Assembly: GCF_030247185.1 (NCBI RefSeq)
Contig: NC_080571.1
Span: 3,774,001 to 3,838,000 of the forward strand
From: Malaya genurostris
Lineage: Eukaryota; Arthropoda; Insecta; Diptera; Culicidae
DNA length: 64,000 nucleotides
Reading direction: 5' to 3'
The notes under the pieces are model-generated. The model was not told the DNA's origin. It was given only the letters and a program-made list of their open reading frames with translations, and did not search any database. A program made the position numbers and the translations under genes. Of this stretch, positions 46,601 through 54,503 are shown piece by piece (position 1 is the first letter of the stretch; every line of letters starts with the position of its first letter).

Positions 46601-49600
46601 TGACGGAATTATTTGGTGTTTATGGTTCTTCTAGTATTTGTACGAACTGATAGTGTTTATCATCAAAGTTGGTCTCAACTTTTTTGGTAGTTGACTTGGT
46701 TCGACACAACTTGTCTCGAAGTCAATACAAATACTATTAGTTTATTATGAATGATTAACATGAAATTAAAAGCAATTATTAGTGTCATCACATATGTTTA
46801 TAATTATTAAGTTAACGATCGTCGAATGGCTTTGTAATCGGTATATAAATAGTTTCACGATCATGAGAAACAATAATAATTGACAAAAACTTGGGACTAT
46901 TACTTCTCAGGCATAATAAACAACCCTACATTCGACCGAATGAAAAATACCAATTTGGCATTTCGAATGAGGTATAATTTGTTTGGAAAAGTCGAACTCG
47001 ATCGAAACACAAAATGAATTTATTATAGAACTACGGAATAGGAGTGAAAGTTACATATTTACGACACACAAAAACGCTCCATTAATAACCCTTTACAGTT
47101 TGATGATTAATCAATAACATATTCTGGCAGGTATCAAAGTTGTCCCTAATGCTACAAATCACGATTGAAGTATAGCAAACACCGAAGAAATGTGCAGTGA
47201 AGACAATTCAAAAAGATTCGACATCTTTCTTATAAGCTTTATACAGGAATAAAATTTTATCCTGGGCGGTCATTCAGTTGTACCACCATACGTCGCAGAG
47301 AACGAATCACCGTGAGTAGAAAATTCGACTCAACGCGAGTCATCATCACCACCGAATAGCTTTCTACCTAAATGCTTCGAAACGAACTCACTGCGAGCGA
47401 ACAGAGTGCATATATGATGCTTGCTTGCTTTGCCAAGCGGTTCAATTCTCTGAGTGGAAGGAAAGAATGAATAAAGCAGACACGGAATATATACAAACTG
47501 CTCGCCGCACGGAGAGCATCGCCGGTGAAGAGAATAGTTCACGAGTAATGTTTCATTGATAGGATCAGCAACCTTGGTTAGCAGGACCTTTTTTTCGACC
47601 CGTTTTCAGTTTATTCTCAAAGGTGTTATCCTCACCGAACTTCCTGATTGCATTTCGCACGGCTTTTTCACTTACTCCTTCCATTTTTGCTATCTTTCTC
47701 AGTGACAGTCCGCGTTCTGTGCACCATTTGTACACAATTTTTCGACGTTGTTCTGCTGAAAGTCCACGCATTTCGAAACAAACTAATAAAAACGAATAAA
47801 CAACTGCACAATTGGTTAGAGAAGAGTGTAAACAACAGGACGCAGCCATAAAAATTGACAGATTCTGAACCATTGCGAAATGGCAGCGGTTTTTGGTTGC
47901 GTCCATACTTTCTGGGACAGTCTTTACATGGTTGAATCTGTGTATGGAGAGCTAAATTAAAGAATATTCTATCGTTTCTCACCCGATGTGGCGGGAAGCT
48001 ATAGTCGGAGGGATACATCTTTCTTCCTGGTGTGAATGGATCCCTTCTTTAGTGACCCTGAACGGGTTTGGCAGATTGTTTGACATCCCTTATGGGGTTA
48101 CCGAATCTACTTCTGCTCATACATACTACTAATCGCTCTGCATTCTTCCGGCAATGCAGGATGGTTTCGCTTTTGTAAAATCTTTAAATCCTTTAGGGGG
48201 TTGAAAGTTTTATTTGTTGAGCATTTTGGCACCTGCAGATCGTTCAGCATTCTGTTTTTTCCTCATCCACTACACTATCCATCTCCATGTTCCTCTTACC
48301 CTTCCCTTCCGACCAGGGGAACGTGCCATTTGAGCCAACTTGTTATGATTCCTAATTCCCGAAGAAAACTCACTCAAAAGCTTGGTTTTCCTGCAACCAC
48401 TGTCCATAACGTTCTTAAATCTTTCGATACACGTTGACAACAGCCAAACTTGAAGGCTTGGAGCGGAACAAACACGGTTCTCAGGAACCATCAGAAGAAC
48501 GCGAAGGTCAAGAATTTATCATTAGACAGATACGTCTATCACAACATAAATGGAATTCAATCTACATAAAAGATCATAGATGTTTGTTTTACATTTTCCA
48601 ATATATTAAATTCTAAAACTTCCACGAAAATTGATATTTTGATGTAAGTATAAGATTTCACTCCTAAAATTTTACACGTTTCTAAGTTCATTGAGTTGAT
48701 AAGCAAAATTTCTTAGACGTGCACTTACGTCAAATCCACGTAAGTGCCTACAATTTTTTCAACTTGTGTGAAAATATAATTTTTTTGAGATTTTTGGTAA
48801 ATATAAAATATAAAATTTTTGAAATTTTAGCTGAAAGTAAATTTAGTCGGTTGGTACACGAACATTCTTGAATGCATGCTTAGCTAAGTCACAAAAATTT
48901 CTTGAGATTTTTAGTAAATACGATAGAATTTCCTGTTAGAAATTTTGTTAATTGAAGCAATATTCAATCCATTGGTGATCAACAGTGCCTAAATGTTCGA
49001 TATGAATTTCATGCTAAGTGTCAAACAGGTTTAATTTTATTTTAGATTTAAAATTTCTTAAATTAAATATCTAATTTTTGGATTTTCTTTAGTAAATTTG
49101 AAACTATTTTTCCCGTACATTATAGCTGGTATCAAATTCAATCGATTGGTGTACAAACATGCTTAGCTATATTTAGCATTCTTCGAATTTAGCATTCTTC
49201 GAATACTTCTAATATTCTAAAATTTCTGTGAAAATATCGAATTTTTTGAGACATTTTAAGTAAAGTTGAAATTGAATTGAATGTAAAGATATGTCGAAAA
49301 TACGAAGTTTTCGATTATTTATTCTTGGACTTTTGGTAATGGTTTTGATCATAATTTGCATTAACAAAGTGTAATTGAAAAATTTTCTGTTCCATTTATG
49401 TTGTGATAGACATGTCTGTCAAATGATAAATAAATTTTCAAAACCGGACTTCTAACATCTGAGATATGGTCAACCAAAATAAGCGTTCCCACTTTTTTTA
49501 AACTTTAGTTGGAACTTTTTATAATAACTTTGAATAGAATATTCGGTTTTCCATCGTTTCAAATTTATCTTTCTAATGGTAAAAAAAGTTTTGAAATTGA

Positions 49601-52167
49601 AGATATAGTCAGTTAAAATTGGCGTTCCCACTTTTTTACCCCCTTGGTATTCGGAGTGTTAACCTTACAAAGTTTTTATTTAATTAGCTCAATTTTCTTA
49701 ACGAAATTTTCATTTAACAAAGGAACAGCATTTCAATACCTGAAGCATGTGGTTCGATAAATCAAACGAACAAGTTCTAAATGCTTGAAATACAAAAGAG
49801 ATAAATTGCCGTGTCAATGAAGATTGGGTTTCTAATACAAAATTCCTAAATCTGAAAGTATTCGGGTTATCCGAGAATGCAGAGTATGTTGCTCTCAGCT
49901 CAGCCGCATCATTTATCATAAATCCTTGACGATTCAAACCTGAGCTCCTCTAAACCAGTTACCATCCACGAAGACAATCGAGGATGTATTGGAATGGTGA
50001 AAATTGTTAAACGATTAAACGGTGAAACCATATTTTTGTGAATCATATTTTTGTTCGCGAACATGTCTCAAGCAAAAAGGTAAAGATCGGGTACATGTAG
50101 ACTGAAGAACAAATGGCTATTCTCGCATAACCCAACCCAACGACCCCTAGTCCCTTAGAAGAAGAAAACTACTATGTTGATATTTGAATCTGTCACTTAT
50201 GTTAAATATTGAAGTGTACAACACCACTCACCCTATAGTCCGTGTTCTTCCCAGACTTGCAGCAACTAGGGCATTCCCAACTGTTCGGAAGATCTTCGTT
50301 GATGATTCCGCCGATATCGGGAGCCAATCGTTGAGCACAGTCTGGGTGTGAAATTTCGTAGCAAACAGAACACTCCATGAGCGAAGATGGTCCTTCCTGC
50401 ATTTGTGCTTGGAGTTTCGCCTGTGCCGGTGCAGTGATTGGAGCTTGCCGCCAACCGTCCAAATTGCAGTGAATGCACTGTGCAGTCACCGGCAACATCG
50501 GCTGCAGACACTGACGCATCATGCAGGTTTGCTTTGCTCGTCCGGGACCTCCGAACTTCACCATGTCCAGACAGAAACTGCACTCGCCGCAATCTGACCG
50601 TTGACAGGCCTCACAATTTTTACACCGCGTTCGCCTTCGTCTAGGACCGTTTCCATCCCGTTTCTCTGCACTAAAACGACCGCCACTTACACCTGCACTA
50701 CCACTCGTATTGCCACTATTTTTCTTATACGGCCCTCGTACACCTCCGCCACCCGGGCGTGTTGGTTGTGGCGATACAAAGTTACGATCATCATCATGTT
50801 GGTTAGATGGTGTCACTATTGTAGTACCATTCCCGTTCGGATGCTGACCATCCTGACTGTTCATCTGTTGCGCTGAAGCGTTGCTTTCCATCATTGATGC
50901 CGTATGAAGTTCACTCTGCTCCTGTGTCGGTATCATTGAATCTTGTGTGTTATCTTCCTGACTAGCTTGGGAGCCTTCACCTTCATCCTCGAGAGGACCC
51001 GGTGTTTTCATTCCCTCGCCAGTGTAATATTCGTACCTTTCACGTAAGTACGGATTATTGCTCTTGTTTAGATCCGGATGAAGTACCGGTACTCCGGTGA
51101 TCGCTTGCTCGGGATTGTCTTTACAATGTCGCTCGACTAGTGTTCGAACATCCTTGATCAGCGCAACCGGATCCTTAATCAGATCGGGTACGTTTTTCTT
51201 CTGAGGTGGCAAATCGTACAGGTACATTACGATCTCTTTCAGTCCGAACAACTCGTAATGAGTTAAATGGACATGGGATTTACCGAGCAGCTCTGCTTCA
51301 CGACCAGGTTCACCCTCAAGATGCGAATGTCCTAGTAGAGTATACACATACTTGGCTAACACATACCACAACATTTCGGTGAAAAATGGGTAGCGAAATT
51401 TTTGCGGAACCTTTGTATTATCTTCCACTTGCGCGATCTTGAGCTGCTTGACTATTCCGAAGGAATGAAGAAAATTACCACCAAATACCAACGAATCGGT
51501 TGGCGTATAGACCGCATGAATCCAACCGGTTGGAATGAAGAACGTGTTCCCGGCAGTAAGGTACACTCGAGCACATTTTTCAACTGTATCACCGAAAAAC
51601 ACATCCGACTGCTTTCCGGACAGTACCCACTTTTCATACAACTGTAAATTCTTCTCGGTTGGCGGTATCAACCAAAACACTTTACTACCTTTCAATATAT
51701 GATACCACACAGACGTCCCACCGAAATCCACATGGAAATCCGTATAACAATTCTTCACTGACATCAGACAATATTTTTGCACTTTCGGGTACATCATCTC
51801 GGTCAGTACATTTGTCGATTCAATCTGGGACTCCTTTAGCTGCTTCGGCCAAACCACATCGACCCAGTCGACCTGCCGAACGATATGCGGGCTTTGCACG
51901 TAGTTCTCCAGCTTTGTGTGGGAGAATTCCAGTGATATCACGTTCATCAATTTCTTCTTGTTGGGATCATCGTAGTATCGCTCCCATTCCTTCATGGTCA
52001 TTTCCACGTTCTTCTGGGTGTTGACATCCATCACGTCCAGGATACGCCGGGAACCGACGCACATTCGCACGTCGTTAATGGTGAAATTGGTAGATGGCAC
52101 TTGTAGTCCGAGACCGGTTTTTTCCTTGAACAGCAGCGGTATATTGAATCCGTACTGCTGTAGGAAA
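31633..52167 (-). CDS. Kdm2: Lysine-specific histone demethylase KDM2 (JmjC/CXXC/PHD/F-box/LRR), 5' part outside window
   Basis: Two exons are visible: 52167-50232 (645 codons after one leading base) and 33174-31633 (513 codons plus TAG), joined in phase 0 across a 17,057-bp intron. In window numbering the JmjC domain has iron ligands H145, D147 (TDFHVDFGG) and H217 (PTGWIHAVYTP). A CXXC zinc finger at about 509-553 (RCKNCEAC...CGEC) and a PHD finger at about 564-636 follow. The second exon carries an F-box (LAVFRYLPPETL...LVCKTW) and leucine-rich repeats. This order is that of KDM2/FBXL10-11 proteins, nuclear Fe(II)/2-oxoglutarate enzymes that demethylate H3K36 and bind unmethylated CpG DNA. 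All JmjC ligands and zinc cysteines seen are intact. The N-terminal exon(s) must lie upstream of 52167; none was found before 64000, so the first intron is probably over 11 kb. Confidence 0.95.
33276..33363. mobile_element. 88-bp PIF/Harbinger-like MITE
   Basis: TGTCGTTTTCGTTTT pairs with AAAACGAAAACGACA at the other end, flanked by TAA (33273-33275, 33364-33366). The TWA duplication suggests PIF/Harbinger. A longer relative with TTA duplication is at 37183-37432. It sits 100 bp from the acceptor of the last Kdm2 exon. The centre also folds (GGTGTAG...CTACAC). Confidence 0.7.
33777..33782 (-). terminator. Polyadenylation signal of the small nested gene
   Basis: AATAAA on the - strand, about 73 nt beyond the TAA of the nested gene (33857-33855). 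Its position agrees with the three-exon model. Confidence 0.55.
33855..34272 (-). CDS. Small unrecognised gene nested in the Kdm2 intron
   Basis: Three exons on the - strand, 34272-34211, 34165-33988 and 33929-33855, join through introns of 45 nt (GT...AATAG) and 58 nt (GTAAGA...TGACAG). They make an uninterrupted 104-residue protein beginning MEMTDNEPSEASALRYLHNV and ending TICYES. The ATG has a good context (GAAGACATGG) and no in-frame ATG precedes it before a stop. The N-terminus is acidic; the middle has a CNGNC pair of cysteines and RPQEREKLHLSKF. There is no signal peptide or membrane segment. Intron sizes match short dipteran introns, both joins keep the frame, and an AATAAA follows. 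I do not recognise the family. It shares strand and intron with Kdm2, so it needs its own promoter, in 34273-34640. Confidence concerns the model, not a function. Confidence 0.65.
34747..35012. mobile_element. 266-bp MITE, copy 2 of the 7-8-bp-TSD family
   Basis: It starts CAAAGACATTATATTAAC and ends GCTGACAGGGTCTG, flanked by AAGTGAT (34740-34746, 35013-35019; 8 bp if the adjoining G is counted). Close relative of 16031-16293. It lies in the large Kdm2 intron. Confidence 0.75.
35350..36060. mobile_element. TTAA-flanked MITE, left member of an inverted pair
   Basis: The ends GGGCTGAGGACAGTA and CCTCTGTCCTCAGACC are inverted, with TTAA on both sides (35346-35349, 36061-36064). The 711-bp interior matches the next element in inverse orientation. 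TTAA duplication points to piggyBac-type transposition. Confidence 0.75.
36065..36718. mobile_element. TTAA-flanked MITE, right member of an inverted pair
   Basis: The ends GGGCTGTGGCCAGTA and CACTGGCCTCAGCCC have TTAA at 36061-36064 (shared with the preceding element) and at 36719-36722. Segments such as GAATCATTCTGAAATTTTCA are the inverse of 35480-35505. Non-coding. Confidence 0.75.
36719..36870. repeat. Dispersed repeat, second copy at 62893-63075
   Basis: The stretch CTTTGCAAGCGTATGAGTAA followed by GTTGCAATTCAAGAAAAGCG recurs at 62905-63058 in the same orientation with about 85 percent identity by eye. Both copies start at CTTAAG-like sequence next to a MITE end. Confidence 0.6.
37183..37432. 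mobile_element. 250-bp PIF/Harbinger-like MITE
   Basis: TGTCGTTTTCGCTTGA at the left end and TCAAGCGAAAACGACC at the right, flanked by TTA (37180-37182, 37433-37435). The interior carries repeated GGTTCGAAACTGACT and inverse AGTTTC words. Same terminal sequence as the 88-bp element at 33276. Confidence 0.7.
37716..38013. repeat. Dispersed repeat with a nested mini-transposon; empty copy at 57950-58183
   Basis: TAAACATGCTTTATT, GACAAAATTGCAAGAAAAAT and GAGTACGATATTTATTTAT occur in the same order at 57955-58183. The only large difference is the 84-bp insertion at 37776-37859. A further part of the same family, TTTAGAAAGCA..AGCA and GAATATATGCG, precedes both loci at 35255 and 57820. Confidence 0.75.
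37776..37859. mobile_element. 84-bp minimal Tc1 DD37E derivative
   Basis: Only the two terminal repeats of the 4089/19777 family remain (AGGAGTGTATCGAAAATAAG and inverse), with TA on both sides. The empty target is seen in the repeat copy near 58014. Confidence 0.9.
38546..42247 (-). CDS. LINE ORF2: endonuclease, reverse transcriptase and RNase H
   Basis: Up to 1233 residues, uninterrupted. The N-terminal AP-type endonuclease shows LQWNCRS, SETW, LGDFNSHG and GSDHLPI. The reverse transcriptase core has FLDIKGAFDSV, GLPQGSCLSPLLYN and QLADDSVVS, whose DD pair is the catalytic site. RNase H follows with FYTDGS, VAELAA, VSDSLSS and NERADSLAK, giving the D-E-D-D set. The end carries a cysteine/histidine motif (CVCGEGYHDIEHVVWTC). 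It overlaps ORF1 by 29 nt in another frame, so translation probably needs reinitiation. The first Met shown is the earliest possible; MDNLPLRIED a few codons in is an alternative start. Function by family: target-primed reverse transcription. Confidence 0.92.
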   Translation of the reverse strand: MQRSYLLMDNLPLRIEDMIIVLQWNCRSIIPKLDSFKHLIHTHNCDVFSLSETWLTSNINLDFHNFNIIRLDREDSYGGVLLGIKKCYSFYRINLPSTPGIEVVACQINIKGKDLCIASIYIPPRVSIGHRRLADIIELLPSPRLVLGDFNSHGTGWGCLYDDNRSSLIQDLCDNFNLTILNTGEMTRNPRPPAQPSALDLSLCSTSLQLDCKWKVICDPHGSDHLPIIVSITNRGRPSETINVSYDFTRNIDWKRYASSMSEKLETSQELPPEEEYTFLAGLILDTAIQAQTKRVPSAQTSMRSPNPWWDKECSELKTKKASAFISFRRNGTPDNYRKYAALEFQMKSLIKAKKRGYWRRFVDGLTRETAMSTLWNTARRMRNRNHANESEEYSNRWIFDFAKKVCPDSVPEQKISRVATLNTNETPFSMVEFSLALLSCNNRAPGLDRIKFNLLKNLPDSAKRRLLNLFNKFLEGNIVPHEWREVRVITIQKPGKPASDHNSYRPIAMLSCIRKLLEKIILFRLDNWVETNGLLSGTQFGFRRGKGTNDCLALLSTEIQMAFARKEQMASVFLDIKGAFDSVSINVLSEKLHQHGLSPVLNNFLYNLLSEKHMHFEHGDLTTKRFSYMGLPQGSCLSPLLYNFYVNNIDECINTSCTLRQLADDSVVSIIGPKAADLQGPLQDTLDNLSTWAFQMGIEFSTEKTELVVFSRKREPAQLQLQLGGETIAQVFTFKYLGVWFDSKGTWGCHIRYLKRKCLQRINFLRTITGTWWGSHPGDLIRLYKTTILSVMEYGCFCFRSATNIHFIKLERIQYRCLRIALGCMQSTHTMSLEVLAGVLPLKNRFWDLSYRLLIRCDILNPMVIENFEKLVELNSQTRFMSLYFDYMAQNINPSSFVPNRVHFVDTSNSTVLFDTSMKEEICGIPDPVRPQEIPKIFNNKFKEVDCNKMFYTDGSYLDGSTGFGIFNVNFTASYKLSDPASVYVAELAAIQYTLEIIDTLPTDHYFIVSDSLSSIEALRSVKPGKHSPYFLGKIREQLSTLSAKSYQITLVWVPSHCSIRGNERADSLAKVGALEGDIYERPICFNEFFSCCRQKTLASWQNTWNSGTLGRWLHSIIPQVSTKAWFRGLDVSRDFIRVMSRLMSNHYMFSAHLRRVGLAESGVCVCGEGYHDIEHVVWTCVEYCDARSQLIGSLRARGIPPSVPVRDVLATRNLPYMTLIYNFLKTINAQI
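42219..43661 (-). CDS. LINE ORF1: gag-like nucleic-acid-binding protein with three zinc knuckles
   Basis: 480 residues. After an acidic start comes a proline-rich repeat (residues 34-60, PSPSPMP units) encoded by a 15-21-bp minisatellite at 43480-43570. The middle (about 75-230) fits a gag-type RNA-binding fold. Three cysteine-histidine knuckles follow: C236-C239-H244-C249, C255-C258-H262-C267 and C274-C277-H282-C287, and then a basic, proline-rich tail. Such proteins bind the element RNA into particles. Intact, with ATG at 43661. Confidence 0.9.
   Translation of the reverse strand: MNIDDSGGVSEEGEAERMNEEHLEAEFASEMPSTPPIPSPPPIPSPSPMPSPSPMPPSPSKILPARQKVYQDDGSGGPWVVYFRPKLKSLRVLNIARDLEKHFSAIKTIDKVSPNKLRVVVSDLKQANEIATSELFTKEYRVYVPSHVVEIDGVVRDESLTIEDLMKDGVGRFKNPDLQPVKILECKQLHSKSIDGKFYQSDSFRVTFAGSALPNYLVVSGVRLPVRLYVPRVMHCTSCKQLGHTATYCCNKLRCGKCGEAHEDDLCRRAVEKCCYCGENPHDLSVCPTYIQRAEKLKRSVKERSKRSYAEILKRTTPSTPENPFAILPVEEDTSDDPGEGPSYTQVEGSRKRQNLASPKLPRKGLRLSSSSQKNQTETKSADSKPKQTPPGFKKLRDDKEYPALPGASKNPNDPKAQPENPTNAGLLKFSDIVDWILTAFNITDPLKSFLTDLLPTVRTFLKQLTEQWPLLAAIVSFDG
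44269..47576. mobile_element. 3.3-kb non-autonomous hAT-like element
   Basis: It starts CAGGGTTGCTGA and ends TCAGCAACCTTG, with the perfect 8-bp duplication GTTAGCAG (44261-44268, 47577-47584). It lies exactly where the host Tc1 transposase is split between GPAN and PQLDK. The ends and duplication length fit hAT. Both subterminal regions (about 300 bp) are GC-richer with GAGTCA/TGACTC words. The middle 2.6 kb is very AT-rich and has no ORF worth calling. The transposase must come from elsewhere. Confidence 0.85.
48340..48545 (+). pseudogene. Tc1-type transposase N-terminal scrap
   Basis: The + strand reads SRRKLTQKLGFPATTVHNVL, a paired-type helix-turn-helix as in Tc1-like transposases. After a stop it continues with TNTVLRNHQKNAKVKNL. 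Words at 48508-48553 recur inverted at about 49397-49440 (CTATCACAACATAAATGGAA), which may be the ends of a larger decayed element. Confidence 0.5.
48620..49700. other. AT-rich intronic stretch, no gene seen
   Basis: Recurrent AAATTT(C/T)T, GTAAAT and CAATCCATTGGT(G)-type words at 48850, 48970 and 49145 suggest old internal repeats. Nothing coding. Confidence 0.35.
49870..50115 (+). pseudogene. Ty1/copia retrotransposon RNase H remnant
   Basis: The + strand reads ENAEYVALSSAAS, then PVTIHEDNRGCIGMVK and, in decayed form, the following segment. These are landmarks of the C-terminal RNase H region of Ty1/copia pol. Stops and a shortened segment show it is dead. It lies about 100 bp from the donor of the Kdm2 JmjC/CXXC/PHD exon. 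Confidence 0.65.
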
Positions 52168-53300
52168 CTGAAAGAGAAAGAGAACAACAGTCAAGCATTA
52201 GCCATACAACTTATCGTGGTGTTAAAAAATTCATAATTACGATTGAGACCTGTAGCAAATATCAATGGATTATAAAAATAGTAAAGGTTCAAATCCTACT
52301 AACAGCTTTGTCATATTTCAAGCGAACATCGGTGAAGTGTTTCTCCTACCGCTACCACTATCAGTGCGTTTGAAGTTCGAGTAAAATCTGTCTGAAATCG
52401 ATAACCGAAGTTCTTGCATAAATTAAACAGCTTCAGATTGGATTTTTTGTAAAACACTTCATTCTGTTTTCAACAACCAAAGTTTTCTATAATTTTGACA
52501 CTGTTAGACTTTTTCTAATAGCAAAAAAATGTAACTAAACTAAGAATAAAACAAACTATTCCTTGTATTCTGATTAGTTAGTTCTATATCCACATTACCG
52601 ATAGCCACCCCCACTTAGTCATTCTTCACACTTGTAGACCTGTTCCTCGCCGTTGCAATTGGCTGGCTTTCCCCATCAATTCAGTTAAACTTTTTTATCG
52701 TCTGCTTTTCGATATAATATAATCGCAACGAAAAACGGCTACAGCGTCGTATATACATTGCGTATATGACTCTGTTGATGATGCAAGTGCTTCTTCCACC
52801 ATTCATCCGAGTGGATTCTTCCATCGTTCATCGCCCTATTCCAAAACATGTTTCCCCACTTACCACCACCGCTATGGCCAAATAAATTTGCCAGTTCTTC
52901 GCGCTGCGCTAATCCACGCTGGTCCATCTACCCCGAAAAAAAGTAAGCAACAGAACGTAAGTTTAATCGCCGTTAATTTATCCTCTATTTACTTTGTTTT
53001 TAGTTTATTTTATGACAGAATATTCTTAGAACGTTTTAATACAAATCTGTATATTCTAGTTTCAATTAGCTAATTGTGTGAAAATGGAGAGGCAATACTC
53101 AATGTTATGCATTTGAATTTATCTCCTAGTACTCTTAGAATTGTTTCCAAATGCAGGCAAATGTTTATGTATACTATTAATTGATTTTTAAATTTATTTT
53201 ACATTTCCAAGTTGCGAAATTCAAGCCCTATTTTTTGCCATTCTCATATAGAAAGGCTATGCAATCGCTGTGAAAACCGACTTTACAACCGAGGCCGGGA
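52168..53300. other. Kdm2 upstream intron, no exon identified
   Basis: The acceptor TTCTCTTTCTCTTTCAG (- strand) ends here at 52168, so the preceding exon must end in phase 2. None is found in this stretch. A short - strand ORF at 52739-52927 with donor-like GTGGTAAGT is discussed among the rejected items. Confidence 0.5.
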
Positions 53301-53605
53301 GGCTCATTTCGTTGAGATCACAAAATGTCTGTGTGTTTTGATTTTGATTTTGTGAGGAAATTTTGTCTAGATTCTGTTACTACGCATAGCATTATTAGGG
53401 AGTCTTCTCCAAATAACGGTTCCATTGATAGCCCCTTTTCAATGATGGAATTTTCCATACCACTCATGTCTTGTAACAATAACGCTCCTGGGTTGGACAG
53501 AATTAAATTCAACTCGGTGAAGAATCTGCCCGACCTCGCACGAGACGTTTGTTGGAATTGTTCAACAAGTTTCTTGAGCAAAATATTGTTCCACCTGACT
53601 GGAGG

Positions 53606-54503
53606 TGAATTGATGGAGAGTTGGCATCATTGGGAGTGTGATGCGGTGTCCTGGTGCTACTCTAAAAAAAGTATAATTTCAAGGTGTTGTTTGATACGTA
53701 TAGTTAAAAATTAGGTTGAAATAGTTATTTTGAGTGATAGTGCAGGTGTAGCAAGTGTGTGTTTAGTAGTGAGAGTGCTATTTATTGAATAATATTGATC
53801 CGCTAAACTAAAGATGCTCAAGTGGCGGATACTGTGAATTTGCTGCCCCAAAATTCAACGATGTTAACCTGTTAACCGATCGAATCACCGTCTGCATGTC
53901 ATTTTTGGTGTTGTCGGATTTCTATGGAATCTGTGAAAGTTTACAAGTCGGTCGTGTCATTCAGACTGAAGGTCTAAGGTTGGTCTACAGCGGACCCATT
54001 CGCGAGTGTTTTTATTTTATTCTTTCAGTGGTCGTGTTTCATCTCGCGTTGCTGGCAGCAGAGCGAGCAGGAGAAAAGGGATACTGGTGAGATCGTTCCT
54101 TGGAAATATTTTATATTTTTCTTACTTATTATATTTCTCCTGAGTATCGAAAATCAGGTTTTGTTGAGATCATATTGTTTACCAAAACATATCCGGATCT
54201 CTTTCCCTCCCTACTAACAAATCTCCTATCCCGTGATGCTCGTGGAGATACAGTGGTACTCGCGGTCTCTAGAAACAACGAGTATCGGCCTAACATTCCT
54301 TCCTTTCCCTCAGTAGCACAGCCTTTGGTCGTAGCCAGCGTCGTTATTGATCATTTAATAAAAAGTTAGGAGTGATTGGGTATGTACAGTGAAAATGATT
54401 TTCTTCTCCCAAGCTTCATTTTCTTGGTTCATTGTACATTTCCACTTATTCGGTCAATCACGAAGTGCAACTACGGGCGATCTACTTCAGCTCAGCTCAA
54501 AAC
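53606..54503. mobile_element. 898-bp insertion with 21-bp target duplication
   Basis: The 21-nt sequence beginning ATTGTTCCACC at 53585-53605 is repeated exactly at 54504-54524, on either side of a block absent from the intact LINE at this position. Long duplications of this kind are made by LINE-type target-primed insertion. I see no poly(A) tail and no recognisable ORF. A CAGCAGAGCGAGCAGGAG stretch and several promoter-like words suggest a 5' leader fragment. Confidence 0.65.

Larger units (their letters stand above)
38014..47928 (-). pseudogene. Tc1-type transposase, split by a LINE and an hAT-like element
   Basis: Three pieces on the - strand belong together. 47770-47585 reads MRGLSAEQRRKIVYKWCTER and an HTH up to RKKGPAN. 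44260-44115 resumes PQLDKRILKAFEQKKEVSVR up to RAKERF. 38071-38014 holds LHDKDQPHVAK, the segment around the second catalytic residue. The first catalytic region is already missing between the last two pieces, so the copy was internally deleted before the LINE inserted. The right end (GACTGTCCCAGAAAGTATGG, - strand, near 47915) resembles a Tc1 terminus. The left end is unclear. Confidence 0.75.

Noticed and set aside
52739..52927. Short - strand ORF (MDQRGLAQREELANLFGH...) with a GTGGTAAGT donor, as an alternative first exon of Kdm2
   Set aside because: Its donor would be phase 1, but the next Kdm2 exon needs a phase-2 partner. It resembles nothing in KDM2 N-termini, and a stop precedes the ATG.
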